Counted from the stretch's first letter, positions 28,059 through 37,410 are shown. The stretch is DNA of 64,000 nucleotides from Pontibacter chinhatensis (GCF_900113285.1 NZ_FOOT01000004.1:1-64000), one strand, 5' to 3'. Numbers and translations: made by a program. The notes: a model not told the origin generated them from the letters alone.

Positions 28059-28086
28059 TACGGAGGTGGTTTGGTTTAAGGTTGCC

Positions 28087-28530
28087 CTAATGTTGTATGG
28101 GCTCTCTATCCCGAAGTTCATTGAATAAGTTCTCTATAGTTCGTTCTCCAAGTTTTTCGTCAAGCAAATCATCCATCTCAAGATTGTAGCATTTATGAAA
28201 TGGTGAGTAAACATCTCCAGTGTAAATAACATCTATACCGAAGTCCTCCTCAAGCTGCCTGTAGAAGTTATACGGGAAACCGTTGGGATGCTCCTCTACA
28301 GCATCATTACTAAAGTACATCCTAATTACTCCTCTTTCGAAGTCTACTTTAGCCTTCCTCTCAGCTTCACCACAGGTTTTAACAGAAAGATTGAAGTTTC
28401 TCGCCTCCTTCCAATCAGCAGGGTGAGATCTTTCATCTACTATCCAGTAAGTCAGTATTGTTGCAAACAGCAGCAGTATCACCAATGCTACTACCACAGG
28501 CAGCCTTTCATCTATACTTTTCTGGGTCAT
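28087..28530 (-). CDS. Hypothetical protein with one N-terminal membrane helix
   Basis: A 147-residue protein I do not recognise. Residues about 12-30 (VVALVILLLFATILTYWIV) form a membrane anchor or uncleaved signal; the remainder is hydrophilic and acidic, with a region FNLSVKTCGEAERKAKVDFERGVIRMYF and a DDLLDEKLGERTIENLFNEL tail. Its base composition is more AT-rich than its neighbours, which may point to a recent origin or to relaxed constraint. A TATACTT pair lies just before the start. Confidence 0.6.
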   Translation of the reverse strand: MTQKSIDERLPVVVALVILLLFATILTYWIVDERSHPADWKEARNFNLSVKTCGEAERKAKVDFERGVIRMYFSNDAVEEHPNGFPYNFYRQLEEDFGIDVIYTGDVYSPFHKCYNLEMDDLLDEKLGERTIENLFNELRDREPIQH

Positions 28531-28576
28531 CCGTTAAACTTTATACTTTCTTAAAGTATAAAATTGCCGCCAAAAC

Positions 28577-28614
28577 AAAAAGCCAGCGCCTCTGCCTTTG
28601 CAGAAACGCTGGCT
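28577..28614 (-). terminator. Terminator-like hairpin downstream of hslU
   Basis: On the minus strand AGCCAGCG pairs with CGCTGGCT around an internal TCTGC/GCAGA stem, followed by TTTTTGTTTTG. It is about 240 bases past hslU, the nearest upstream gene. Confidence 0.65.
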
Positions 28615-28649
28615 CTGAAAGTATACCCAAAGTATAAACTTGTTCAAAA

Positions 28650-28743
28650 GCGAGTCTGGAGACTCGCGGCACACCGGGCGGCACCGGTTGGATACCGGCG
28701 CCAGTGGCACCTTTTATACTTGGGCACGAAAGTAAATCCGCCC
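28650..28743. repeat. REP-like palindromes
   Basis: GCGAGTCTGGAGACTCGC (28650-28667) resembles the GCGAATC...GATTCGC palindromes beside the RAYT gene at 56 kb, and GGCACGAAAGTAAATCCGCCC (28723-28743) resembles the GGCACGGAAG...CTTCCGCACC element there. Between them lies another short palindrome, GGCACCGGTTGGATACCGGCGCC-like. Confidence 0.55.
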
Positions 28744-28855
28744 CAACTATAGTTTATACTTTCTAACCTTCTAACTTTTTAACTTTCTAACTCCAGAGAC
28801 GCAAAGTATGACGTCTCCACAACTCTCTAACTCCTCAACTCCCAAAATCTCTAAC

Positions 28856-30250
28856 TTAAAGTATATACTGACTCAGGTCGCGATTTTTCACCATGTCGGC
28901 CAGCTTTTCCTGCACCATTTCACGGGTAACCACGATGCGGGCGTTTGCACCAATTTTGTCTGGCACGTCGAAGAGGATGTCGTTAAGCAGGCGGCTCATC
29001 ACGGTGTGCAGACGGCGGGCACCGATGTTCTCCACCTCCGTGTTCACCTCATAGGCAATAGAGGCGATTTCATCCAAGGCCTCGTCGTTAAAGGTCAGCT
29101 CCACGTTTTCAGCCGACATCAGGGCCTCGTACTGTTTGGTTAGCGCGTTTTTCGGGAACTTGAGGATCTGGTAGAAATCGTCTTTGGTCAGGCTGCTCAG
29201 CTCCACACGAATCGGGAAGCGGCCCTGCAACTCCGGAATCAGGTCGGACGGCTTGGCTACGTGGAAAGCACCGGCCGCAATAAACAGAATATGGTCGGTA
29301 TTGATGACGCCATACTTGGTGTTCACCGTGGAACCCTCTACAATCGGCAAGAGGTCACGCTGCACGCCCTCGCGGCTCACATCAGGGCCTCCACCGCCTT
29401 TGTTGCTGGCGCTGGCTACTTTGTCAATCTCATCGATAAAGATCACGCCCGAGTTCTCTGCCTTAAAAATGGCCTCTTCCTTCACCTCGTCCATGTCAAT
29501 CAGCTTAGAGGCTTCTTCCTCCAGCAGGATCTTGCGTGCTTCGGCGATGGTAACTTTGCGCTTCTTGGTTTTCTTAGGCATCATGCCGCTGATCATCTCC
29601 TGGATGTTCATCATGGAGGCCTCGTCCATACCTGGTCCCATTACGCCTACGCCTGGCATGGCGCTTTGCTGCACCCGAATCTCAATCTTGCGGTCTTCCA
29701 GCTCCCCGTTGCGGATCTTCTCACGGAATTTGTCGCGGGTGCGTTCGTTGAGCTCGTAGTCGTTGTCTGGCATGGCGTTCGGGTCAGCCGTGGTGGTGTA
29801 GGACGGGGTGGCGCGGCCTTGGATTGGCGGAATCAGCGCGTCAAGTATGATATCCTCTACAACCTCAGCGGCTTTCTGCTTCACCTCCTCCTTCTTCCTG
29901 GTCTTCACCATGTTCACCGACTGCTCTACCAGGTCGCGCACCATACTTTCCACGTCGCGGCCCACGTAGCCCACTTCGGTAAACTTAGAGGCCTCTACCT
30001 TGGTGAAAGGCGCATCGGCAATTTTGGCCAGGCGGCGGGCAATCTCGGTTTTACCTACACCAGTGGCTCCTATCATCAGGATATTGTTTGGTACGATGTC
30101 AGCCTGTATACTTTTGTCGGCGTTCATGCGGCGCCAGCGGTTGCGCAGCGCGATAGCTACGTTGCGCTTGGCGTCTTTCTGTCCGATGATGTATTTATCC
30201 AGCTCCGCCACAATCTGGGCTGGTGTTAAGGATGCAATATTATCTAACAT
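28856..30250 (-). CDS. hslU: ATP-dependent protease ATPase subunit HslU
   Basis: The 464-residue AAA+ unfoldase that feeds substrates to the HslV peptidase. Walker A is GATGVGKTEIARRLA (about residues 57-71), Walker B is the GVIFIDEIDKVA segment near residue 270, and the intermediate I-domain lies between them. The C-terminus ends RDLSQYIL, matching the tail that inserts into HslV. Length is normal. hslV is not adjacent within the window. A convergent-free gap of about 70 bases separates it from porQ on the same strand. Confidence 0.96.
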   Translation of the reverse strand: MLDNIASLTPAQIVAELDKYIIGQKDAKRNVAIALRNRWRRMNADKSIQADIVPNNILMIGATGVGKTEIARRLAKIADAPFTKVEASKFTEVGYVGRDVESMVRDLVEQSVNMVKTRKKEEVKQKAAEVVEDIILDALIPPIQGRATPSYTTTADPNAMPDNDYELNERTRDKFREKIRNGELEDRKIEIRVQQSAMPGVGVMGPGMDEASMMNIQEMISGMMPKKTKKRKVTIAEARKILLEEEASKLIDMDEVKEEAIFKAENSGVIFIDEIDKVASASNKGGGGPDVSREGVQRDLLPIVEGSTVNTKYGVINTDHILFIAAGAFHVAKPSDLIPELQGRFPIRVELSSLTKDDFYQILKFPKNALTKQYEALMSAENVELTFNDEALDEIASIAYEVNTEVENIGARRLHTVMSRLLNDILFDVPDKIGANARIVVTREMVQEKLADMVKNRDLSQYIL

Positions 30251-30319
30251 GTCTTCTTCTTGTGTTTATACTTTAAAAACCGGCTCCGGCTTATAACAAG
30301 CCGCTACGCCATGGGTTTT

Positions 30320-31363
30320 TCAACTATTCTTCTTTCTCAAAAAGGCGCCGGTGTTCGTTGCCAGGGTGATGTAGTGCGTGGCCCCCGAGGGGTGAAAAAA
30401 GGCGCTGCCGTAGTTCAGTTCGAAGTTACGCACCCGCACCATGGCCCCCACGGAGAAACCTGCTCCCCCTGCTTTAGTATCTAAACGTAGTTCTTTGCGT
30501 CGGAGGTGATTGTAGCCGGCCCGCAGCTGAAAATTTTTGCTCAACACAAACTCCGCACCCACCACAAAGTGCCGTGCAATCTTGTCGCCCAGCTTCTTTT
30601 CCTCCTCTATTTCGTTGCCGTTGGCATCCAGCTTTCCGGGTGCATTCGGGTCCAGGTACACGATGTCGAACTGGTAGAGCCGGTGCGCCGTGAGCGAGAG
30701 TCGCACGGGCATGTGCTCGGGCTTATAGCTCACCCCCAGTTGTGCGTCCCAGGGCATCTGCTGCCGCTCGCCGCTGTCGAAGGGCTTAATCTGGTAGCCC
30801 ACGTTCTTAAACGCCAGCCCCACCGTAAAGTCCTGCTCCGGGTGCCGAAACACCGCCCCCGCATCAGCCAAAATGCCCACTGCCTGGTCGCCGGCTATAC
30901 TGGACACGGCCACTTTCGCCGTGGCACCTATCGTAAAGGCCTCCATTTCGCGGGAGTGCGTCAGCGCCAGCGCATAGTCGTTCACGTTAAAGGTGCCCAG
31001 CTCCAGTCCCGTAGGGTCGCGCTGCACAAAGTCCCCGTAGTGGAGGTAATTTATACTTGCCGCCCAGCGCCCCAGCTTCTCGGAGTTAAAAGCATACACC
31101 GCATGGCTCTGCTTGATATCAGCCAGATAGCCCACATAACTCAGGCTCACCTGCCCGTCCATCTCCTGGTTCAGCAGTGCCGGGTTAGCCGTTACCATGT
31201 TCACGTCGTGGGCGCCTGCCGTTACGTTCACCCCGCCCAAAGCTGCCTGCTTGGCACTGGCCGGAAGCTCCAGAAACGGGAAACCCCGCTGGCCGCCCAC
31301 CTGCGCCTGCGCCGTGAGCGACAGGCTCACCAGAGAGCAAAGTATAAAGGCGGCTTTTTTCAT
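30320..31363 (-). CDS. porQ: Type IX secretion system protein PorQ
   Basis: A 347-residue outer-membrane beta-barrel. It has a signal peptide (residues 1-20, ending in AQAQ), then the family opening GQRGFPFLELPASAKQAALGGVNVTAGAHDVNMVTANPALL, shared by PorQ and the related PorV. In T9SS, PorQ belongs to the shuttle/attachment complex (PorU-PorV-PorQ-PorZ) that removes sorting signals and anchors cargo. Together with the PorE-like protein and the CTD cargo protein it shows an active T9SS, whose core genes lie elsewhere. Confidence 0.88.
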   Translation of the reverse strand: MKKAAFILCSLVSLSLTAQAQVGGQRGFPFLELPASAKQAALGGVNVTAGAHDVNMVTANPALLNQEMDGQVSLSYVGYLADIKQSHAVYAFNSEKLGRWAASINYLHYGDFVQRDPTGLELGTFNVNDYALALTHSREMEAFTIGATAKVAVSSIAGDQAVGILADAGAVFRHPEQDFTVGLAFKNVGYQIKPFDSGERQQMPWDAQLGVSYKPEHMPVRLSLTAHRLYQFDIVYLDPNAPGKLDANGNEIEEEKKLGDKIARHFVVGAEFVLSKNFQLRAGYNHLRRKELRLDTKAGGAGFSVGAMVRVRNFELNYGSAFFHPSGATHYITLATNTGAFLRKKNS

Positions 31364-31373
31364 ACTTAGTTTT

Positions 31374-31451
31374 GAGTGAGCGAATGAGTGATTGAGTGAA
31401 TAATATGTAGAGTGTCTGTTATCATTCGCTCATTCGCTCAGTCACTCATTC
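31374..31451. repeat. Inverted [GAATGAGT]-type minisatellite between porQ and lon
   Basis: Degenerate octamer arrays face each other: GAGTGAGCGAATGAGTGATT... (31374-31401) and its near-complement (31424-31451). The right arm supplies the last codons and the TGA stop of lon (GCT GAA TGA). The same array family lies upstream of the GNAT gene and of mutB. Confidence 0.65.
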
Positions 31452-33929
31452 AGCATTTTTCTCCTCCCGCACCACCAGCTTCAGTGGGTGCTTCACTTTT
31501 TCTTTCAGTAGGGCGATTTTCACGACTTCATCCACACGGTCTACATAGTGAATGTGCAGCCCCTTGATGTACTGCTCCGGAATCTCGTTGATGTCCTTGC
31601 GGTTCTTCTGGCTAAGGATAATATCGCTGATGCCGGCGCGCTTGGCTGCCAGAATTTTCTCTTTGATACCGCCAACCGGCAGCACTTTGCCGCGCAGCGT
31701 TATCTCGCCAGTCATCGCCAATCTGGATTTTACCTTGCGCTGGGTAAACACCGAGGCAATGGACGTAAATATTGCAATACCTGCCGACGGGCCGTCTTTT
31801 GGCACAGCGCCCTCCGGGAAGTGAATGTGCAGATCATACTGGTCGAAGAGGCGGTAGTCGATGTCCAGCAGTTCGGCGTGCGCTTTTAAGTAGGAAATCG
31901 CCGTCATTGCCGATTCCTTCATCACATCGCCCAGCTGACCGGAAAGCGTTAGCTTGCCCTTGCCGCGGCTAAGTATACTTTCGATGAAGAGGATATCCCC
32001 GCCCACCGAGGTCCAGGCCAAGCCTGTCACTACGCCAGCGGTGTCGATGTCCTGGTAAATCTCCTTGTCGAAAATCTCCGAGCCCAGAATCTTGGTCACA
32101 TCCTCCGGCTTGATGGCAGGGGTAAACTTCTCCTCCATCGCCTTTTGTTTGGCGGTGTTGCGCACCAGCTGTCCAATCTTCCGCTCCAGGTTCCGCACCC
32201 CAGACTCGCGGGTATAATCCTCGATTACCTTATGGAGGGTAGTTTTCGACACCTTCACATCTTCTGGCTCCAGCCCGTGCTCAGCAACCTGCTTGGGTAC
32301 CAGGTGGCGCCTGGCAATCTCGGTCTTCTCCTCCAAAGTATAGCCGGTCAGCTCAATGATCTCCATGCGGTCGCGCAGGGCGGGCTGTATGGTTTCCAGG
32401 GAGTTGGCGGTGGCAATGAACAGCACCTTCGACAGGTCGTACTCCACGTCCAGGTAGTTGTCCATAAAGGTATGGTTCTGCTCCGGGTCCAGCACCTCCA
32501 GCAAGGCCGAAGAAGGGTCGCCACGAAAATCAGAGGCCAGTTTATCGATCTCGTCAAGTATAATCACCGGGTTAGAGGAGCCCGTTTTCTTGATTTGGCT
32601 GATAATCTTGCCCGGCATGGCACCCACGTAGGTGCGGCGGTGCCCGCGAATCTCGGCCTCATCGCGCACCCCGCCCAGCGACATGCGCACGTAGTTGCGG
32701 CCCAAGGCTTTGGCAATGGAACGGCCCAGCGAGGTTTTACCCACGCCCGGAGGTCCGTACAGGCACAGAATAGGCGCCTTCATGTCGTTTTTGAGCTTGA
32801 GCACGGCCAGGTACTCCAGAATGCGCTCCTTCACCTTCTCCAGCCCGTAATGGTCGGCGTCGAGGATCTTTTTGGTGCGCTTCAGGTTGAAATTATCTTT
32901 GGTGTACTCGTTCCAGGGCAGATCCAGCAGGAACTCCAGGTAGTTTACCGCCACCGGGTACTCCGCGGCCTGCGGGTTGAGGCGGGCAAGTTTGTCTATT
33001 TCTTTCTTGAAATGCTGCGCCACCGGCTCCGGCCACTTTTTCTTGGCGGCACGCTCACGGAAGCGCTCAATCTCCTGGTCGGGCCCCTCCTGCCCCAGCT
33101 CGTCCTGCAATACCTTTATCTGCTGGCGCAGGAAGTAATCACGCTGCTGCTGATCCAGGTCGGTGTGTACTTTGGAGTGGATCTCCTGCTTTAGTTCGAG
33201 CAGCTGTATTTCGCGCAGCATGAGCTCCAGCAGCTGGGTGCCACGCTCCTTGCTGTCGTTTACTTCCAGCAGCTCCTGTTTCTGGGCCACCTCCACGTTC
33301 AGGTTGCTCGACAGGAAGTGTGTCAGGAAGCTTGGGCTATCGATGTTGTCGAGCGCCACCTGCGCCTCCTGCGGTATTTCCGGGTTCAGCTTCAGCATCT
33401 TGGCCGCCGCATCCTTGAGCGAGTGTACCAGCGCCTTCACCTCGCGGCTCTGCTTGTCCATCGGGGTCTCCTCGCAAAGGCTAACCTTAGCGGTTAAGAA
33501 AGGATCCTCCTGGGTAACTTCGTCTATTTTGAAGCGGCTCTGGCCCTGTATGATGATGGTCGTGTTGCCGTCGGGCAGCACCAGCATCTTGAGTATCTTG
33601 GCCACAGTGCCTACGCCGTACAGGTCTTCGGCCGTTGGATCGTCAGAGTTCGTATTTTTCTGCGCCACCACCCCTATCACGCTGCCGCTGCTGTGTGCCT
33701 TGCGCACCAGCTTGACAGATTTTTTGCGGCTTACCGTAATCGGCAGCACCACCCCCGGAAACAGCACCGTGTTGCGCACCGCCAGAATCGGCAGCTCGTC
33801 GGGCAGGTTTACGGATTTGATATCGTCCTCTATTTCAGCGGTTATCACAGGTATTAGCTCCATGCCGTCGTCATCTGAAGCGCTACTGAGAAGTAAGTTT
33901 TGAAGAAAATGCTTTAGTGTTTGGTTCAT
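31446..33929 (-). CDS. lon: ATP-dependent protease Lon
   Basis: An 827-residue LonA protease that degrades misfolded and regulatory proteins. The N-terminal substrate-binding domain begins near LPILAVRNTVLFPGVVLPI (about residue 45), followed by a coiled-coil region, an AAA+ module with Walker A GPPGVGKTSLGRS and Walker B VIILDEIDKL, and a C-terminal protease domain with the catalytic serine in DGPSAGIAIFTSI and the catalytic lysine in GGIKEKILAAKRAGI. The last two codons and the stop (AAA AAT GCT GAA TGA) merge into the downstream GAATGAGT-type repeat, so the natural tail may differ. It stands alone, transcribed toward porQ. Confidence 0.96.
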   Translation of the reverse strand: MNQTLKHFLQNLLLSSASDDDGMELIPVITAEIEDDIKSVNLPDELPILAVRNTVLFPGVVLPITVSRKKSVKLVRKAHSSGSVIGVVAQKNTNSDDPTAEDLYGVGTVAKILKMLVLPDGNTTIIIQGQSRFKIDEVTQEDPFLTAKVSLCEETPMDKQSREVKALVHSLKDAAAKMLKLNPEIPQEAQVALDNIDSPSFLTHFLSSNLNVEVAQKQELLEVNDSKERGTQLLELMLREIQLLELKQEIHSKVHTDLDQQQRDYFLRQQIKVLQDELGQEGPDQEIERFRERAAKKKWPEPVAQHFKKEIDKLARLNPQAAEYPVAVNYLEFLLDLPWNEYTKDNFNLKRTKKILDADHYGLEKVKERILEYLAVLKLKNDMKAPILCLYGPPGVGKTSLGRSIAKALGRNYVRMSLGGVRDEAEIRGHRRTYVGAMPGKIISQIKKTGSSNPVIILDEIDKLASDFRGDPSSALLEVLDPEQNHTFMDNYLDVEYDLSKVLFIATANSLETIQPALRDRMEIIELTGYTLEEKTEIARRHLVPKQVAEHGLEPEDVKVSKTTLHKVIEDYTRESGVRNLERKIGQLVRNTAKQKAMEEKFTPAIKPEDVTKILGSEIFDKEIYQDIDTAGVVTGLAWTSVGGDILFIESILSRGKGKLTLSGQLGDVMKESAMTAISYLKAHAELLDIDYRLFDQYDLHIHFPEGAVPKDGPSAGIAIFTSIASVFTQRKVKSRLAMTGEITLRGKVLPVGGIKEKILAAKRAGISDIILSQKNRKDINEIPEQYIKGLHIHYVDRVDEVVKIALLKEKVKHPLKLVVREEKNAE

Positions 33930-34120
33930 ATGTAGATCAGTGCCAATTTGGCAGGAAAACGCATCAGTCCCCCCGTTTCCCTGCGTTGCTGATATTGTTC
34001 AAGTCTTGTGCCAAGGGTGCCGCCCTGCTGATTTGTCTGCCTTTAAGCGGGGTATTAGTCTTCCCGCAAAAAAATAGCACTATCCAACTGCACTATTACA
34101 ATAATATAGCGCAAAATAAA

Positions 34121-34128
34121 TATCTTTG
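34121..34128 (+). promoter_or_regulatory. Candidate -7 element (TATCTTTG) for the porE-like gene
   Basis: TATCTTTG fits the Bacteroidota TAnnTTTG element. Transcription starting about seven bases later would leave roughly 20 untranslated bases before the ATG at 34154, and would exclude the upstream TTG (34133) as a start. Confidence 0.45.
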
Positions 34129-34153
34129 AGCGTTGGGCAAAATTACATCGCTG

Positions 34154-36127
34154 ATGAAACGCTTGTTCCTGTTGGTATATCTCCTGCTCACGTTCCTGCT
34201 GCCTGCGGTTGTGCAGGCACAGCAAATCACCAATGTAGAGCCCGAGGCTATTACTGAGGCAAAAATCCAGGTTTCAGAGCTTCAGCCAACCTCCGAGTTG
34301 CACCTCGATTTCCCCAATTTAAACAAAATCCCTTATTATCACGACCGTAAAAAGCTCTCGCTTATCAACCGGCTGGAGAAACGCAGGCAGTATGCCAAGG
34401 TGCTTCCGCTGCTGGAGGAGTATGTGCATAACTTTGGGGTAGAGAATTTTTACAAGGACACCGAACTGCTGTGGCGCCTGGGCCAACTGCTGGAGCGCCA
34501 GGGCAACACAGAAAAAGCCAAGGCCCTTTACCGCCTCGTGCTCAAGCACCACCGCTCCAACGTACGCAGCATCATGTCTTACTACGACTCGCTGGAGCAG
34601 AATACCAAAGACTATTACGTGCCGCTGGACTATTATTACGAGCTGGTGGAGTATAGAAAATCCATTGCCACGTTTAAGCCGCCGCAAGGGGTATACCTGA
34701 ACATGGGCTACGCCATCAACTCGCCCTACGCCGACTACGGCCCTACCCTGAACGACGAGAACGAACTGCTCATTTTCACCTCCAAGCGCAATGTGGTGGG
34801 GCTGCATAACCGAGCCAACGAGGATTTATACTTCAGCAAGCAGAACAACGGCTTCTGGGAGGAGGCGCAGTCGTTTGGCAAACCCATTAACAGCATTTAC
34901 AACGAGGGCTCTGCCTGCCTGAGCCGCGACGGTAAGACGCTATACTTTGCCCGCTGCGAGGCGCCCGACAGCTACGGCAACTGCGATATTTATGTGGCCA
35001 CGCGCCAGGAGGACGGCAGTTGGGGCCAGATCCGTAACCTGGGCCAGAACGTGAACAGCCCCGCCTGGGACTCGCAACCCACCCTCTCCCAAAACGAGGA
35101 CACGTTATACTTTGCCTCCGACAGGCTGGGCGGTTTCGGCCTCTCCGACATCTACTTTACCCATAAAACCAAGTCCGGCAACTGGGCACCGGCGCAGAAC
35201 CTGGGGCCGGTTATCAATACCCGCGAGAGTGAGGTAAGCCCTTTTCTGCACCCCAAGTTTCAGGTTTTATACTTTAGCTCGCGCGGGCAGCTCAACCACT
35301 TCGGCGACTTCGACATCTACAAAACGTACCAGTCGGGCGGGCACTGGCAAGAGCCGCGCAACATTGGCCCTTTGGTGAACGGCCGTGGCAGCGAGTATTA
35401 TTTCACCATCGATGCCGCCTCGCGGAACCTGTACTATGCCCGCTCGGAAGCCAACGACATCCAGAACCTGGATTTATACTCCTTCCCGCTGCCCATGGAG
35501 GCCCACCCGCTGGCCGTCACCAAGGTGGAGGGCACGCTGCTGGACTCGGTTACGAACAAGCCGCTTTCCGCTGTTGTGTCGGTGATTGACCTGGACAATG
35601 GCATTGAGATCTCGAGCAAGTATGTGCGCCCGGACGGCTCGTTTGAGTTCAACCTTATCGACAATACCCGCTACATGATCCTTATCCAGAGCCCGGATTT
35701 CTTCACAATTGAGCGGGAGTTGGAGCTGCGCGGCGACACCTCGATCGACTTCATGACATCAGTGATTGACTACAGCATTCCGCTGGTGTTCAAGAACATT
35801 GAGTTCGACCCGATGCAGTCGGATATTACGCCGGAGATGGAGCCTATCCTGGATGAAGTAGCCTACTTCCTGATTGACCACCCTACTTACCTGCTGGAGA
35901 TTGCGGGCCATACCGACAGCGCCGGAGATGCGGAGTTTAACCAAGTGCTCTCGCAGGACCGTGCGGATGCCATCAAACGCTACATCGAGCGCAAGGTAAA
36001 CATCGGCAGCGACCGCATTGAGGCCATTGGCTACGGCAGCAGCAAGCCTATCCGGGAGGAGCAAACTGAGGAAGACCGCCGCATTAACCGCCGCGTGGAG
36101 TTCAAGATCATCAAGCTGAGGCAGTAA
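34154..36127 (+). CDS. PorE-like protein: TPR, PD40 propeller, CRD and OmpA domains
   Basis: A 657-residue envelope protein. In order: a signal peptide (MKRLFLLVYLLLTFLLPAVVQAQ), a short TPR region (about residues 65-120, LLWRLGQLLERQGNTEKAKALYRLVL), five PD40/WD40-like beta-propeller units with recurring LYFAR/LYFASD/DIYF/LYFSS strands (about 180-440), a carboxypeptidase-regulatory-like domain (VEGTLLDSVTNKPLSAVVSVID, about 445-520), and a C-terminal OmpA domain binding peptidoglycan (LEIAGHTDSAG...RADAIKRYIERK...NRRVEF). This order matches PorE, the T9SS component that links the secretion machinery to the cell wall; other Bacteroidota OmpA-propeller proteins share parts of it. The start is the ATG at 34154. 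Four of the repeated LY[FS] strands are encoded through the TATACTT word. Confidence 0.85.
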   Translation: MKRLFLLVYLLLTFLLPAVVQAQQITNVEPEAITEAKIQVSELQPTSELHLDFPNLNKIPYYHDRKKLSLINRLEKRRQYAKVLPLLEEYVHNFGVENFYKDTELLWRLGQLLERQGNTEKAKALYRLVLKHHRSNVRSIMSYYDSLEQNTKDYYVPLDYYYELVEYRKSIATFKPPQGVYLNMGYAINSPYADYGPTLNDENELLIFTSKRNVVGLHNRANEDLYFSKQNNGFWEEAQSFGKPINSIYNEGSACLSRDGKTLYFARCEAPDSYGNCDIYVATRQEDGSWGQIRNLGQNVNSPAWDSQPTLSQNEDTLYFASDRLGGFGLSDIYFTHKTKSGNWAPAQNLGPVINTRESEVSPFLHPKFQVLYFSSRGQLNHFGDFDIYKTYQSGGHWQEPRNIGPLVNGRGSEYYFTIDAASRNLYYARSEANDIQNLDLYSFPLPMEAHPLAVTKVEGTLLDSVTNKPLSAVVSVIDLDNGIEISSKYVRPDGSFEFNLIDNTRYMILIQSPDFFTIERELELRGDTSIDFMTSVIDYSIPLVFKNIEFDPMQSDITPEMEPILDEVAYFLIDHPTYLLEIAGHTDSAGDAEFNQVLSQDRADAIKRYIERKVNIGSDRIEAIGYGSSKPIREEQTEEDRRINRRVEFKIIKLRQ

Positions 36128-36202
36128 GCTGTCTCTGTTTGTGTAGTTATACTTTGACTGAAACGCTAAAGTATAACGGCCATACTTTATACTTAAAATA
36201 AG

Positions 36203-36481
36203 ATGATAGAGGATATTTTCTCAGGCTTTTCGTTGCTCGAACGTCTAGGAGCCGCTACGCGCTGGCTATACTATTTTCTGCATAGTGCGCTTACCGGCAG
36301 CAAGCGCCGGAAGTATGGCGAATTCTACGAAGGCAAAAAGGCTGGAGATTTTCCAGGAAGACCCACAATGCCATCTATAACAACGTAGTTGGTACGCTAG
36401 CCCTGCTTGTTATCATCGTTGTGCTGGTGTTCCTCTCCGACAACTGTTGTGCTGGTGTTCCTCTCCGACAACTTTTATTGA
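36203..36481 (+). pseudogene. Frame-disrupted small membrane protein gene
   Basis: The frame opens at ATG 36203 (MIEDIFSGFSLLERLGAATRWLY) and continues in frame as far as GKKAGDF near 36350. Then two small indels are needed at homopolymers (TTTT near 36350 and CCC near 36362) to reach a second frame encoding HNAIYNNVVGTLALLVIIVV and LVFLSDN, a membrane helix. After that, a 28-base direct duplication (copies 36418-36444 and 36446-36472) shifts the frame again; the second copy ends with FLSDNFY and stop at 36481. Read with these corrections the product would be about 85-90 residues with one C-terminal membrane helix. Either it is a decaying gene or the two homopolymer sites are sequencing errors; the duplication itself is unlikely to be an error. 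Confidence 0.6.
36418..36472 (+). repeat. 28-bp tandem duplication
   Basis: Two exact 27-base copies (36418-36444, 36446-36472) separated by one base. The unit includes TGCTGGTGTTCCTCTCC. It interrupts the 3' end of the pseudogene. Confidence 0.95.
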
Positions 36482-36545
36482 AAGTATAAAAGTGAGCCTC
36501 ATTTCCAGAATTTGCGTTAGCTTGTAGGGGAACACCAGAAGTCCT

Positions 36546-37304
36546 ATGCCCTTTACAGCCGCCCACCCTGCAATCATACTTCCGCTGCTGCGCCGCCGCT
36601 GGCTTTCTGCCACCGCCCTGGTAATGGGCAGCATCGCCCCTGACTTCGAGTACTTTTTCCGCCTGGAGACGCTGAGCCGCATCAGCCATACTTTACCCGG
36701 TCTGCTGCTGTTTAACCTGCCCGTCACGCTGCTCCTGTGCCTGCTCTTCCATACGTTTGTGCGGAACCAGGCCATCCGGTACCTGCCGCCATACTTTAAG
36801 CAACGGGCACTGGCTATAAACTACCCGGCAAACTGGCTGCACTACCTGCGCAGTAACTGGTTGGTGATCGTTGCATCGGCCCTGATTGGATCATTCTCTC
36901 ACCTGTTCTGGGACAGCTTCACCCATCAAGGTTTATACTTTGTGAACCTGTTTCCCATCCTGTCAGAATCCATCGCCATACCCTTTACCAGCGAGGAAAT
37001 AGCATTGCACCGCGTGGTGCAGCACGTCAGCACCTTAGTAGGAACTATACTTATACTTTGGTACGTGCACCTGCTGCCCGCAAAGCCCTTGCCCGAAGAG
37101 GAAATGGATGCATGGCTCTGGTTCTGGCTCCTGATTGGCACCATGGGATACTTCTTCCTGCTGTTTAACCTGATGGTGCGGAGGCACCTAGAACGGAAGC
37201 CCGGCCATATGATCGTTACCCTGATTAGCGGCTGGCTACTTACGCTTCTGCTATACGGCCTGGTGGCCTGGTTGCAGCGGCAGCTGAGAATGAGAAAAGG
37301 CTGA
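36546..37304 (+). CDS. DUF4184 family membrane protein
   Basis: A 252-residue inner-membrane protein of the DUF4184 family. The diagnostic N-terminus MPFTAAHPAIILPLLRRRWL and MGSIAPDFEYFFRL carries conserved His and Asp residues, as in YdjM-like membrane-bound hydrolases (DUF457 clan). A second conserved block SFSHLFWDSFTHQG contains SHxxWD and THxG motifs. About six membrane helices follow or intervene. The pattern suggests a metal-dependent membrane hydrolase, but no substrate is established. It appears to be transcribed alone and is followed by the TATACTT tandem array. Confidence 0.82.
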   Translation: MPFTAAHPAIILPLLRRRWLSATALVMGSIAPDFEYFFRLETLSRISHTLPGLLLFNLPVTLLLCLLFHTFVRNQAIRYLPPYFKQRALAINYPANWLHYLRSNWLVIVASALIGSFSHLFWDSFTHQGLYFVNLFPILSESIAIPFTSEEIALHRVVQHVSTLVGTILILWYVHLLPAKPLPEEEMDAWLWFWLLIGTMGYFFLLFNLMVRRHLERKPGHMIVTLISGWLLTLLLYGLVAWLQRQLRMRKG

Positions 37305-37326
37305 GCCCCTCAACAGGAACCCAGCC

Positions 37327-37400
<74 letters not shown>

Positions 37401-37410
37401 GTAATTGGCT

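Larger units (their letters stand above)
28531..28855. other. Repeat-filled intergenic region between hslU and the hypothetical gene
   Basis: No gene. In order: a palindromic AAGTATA pair (28540-28562), a terminator-like hairpin on the minus strand (28577-28614), REP-like palindromes GCGAGTCT-GG-AGACTCGC (28650-28667) and GGCACGAAAGTAAATCCGCC (28723-28742), and a low-complexity tract of CTAACTTTTTAACTTTCTAAC-like units (28755-28857) that reaches the hslU stop codon. Confidence 0.6.

Noticed and set aside
32145..33194. A 349-codon plus-strand frame opposite lon, and similar frames opposite hslU (29261-30229) and mutB (55121-55906)
   Set aside because: All lie antisense to strongly conserved genes and have no recognisable motifs or start context.
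34133..34153. TTG start for the porE-like gene (and TTG at 48013 for the T9SS cargo gene)
   Set aside because: In both cases an ATG lies directly before a canonical signal peptide, and a TAnnTTTG element at 34121 leaves no room for the upstream TTG.
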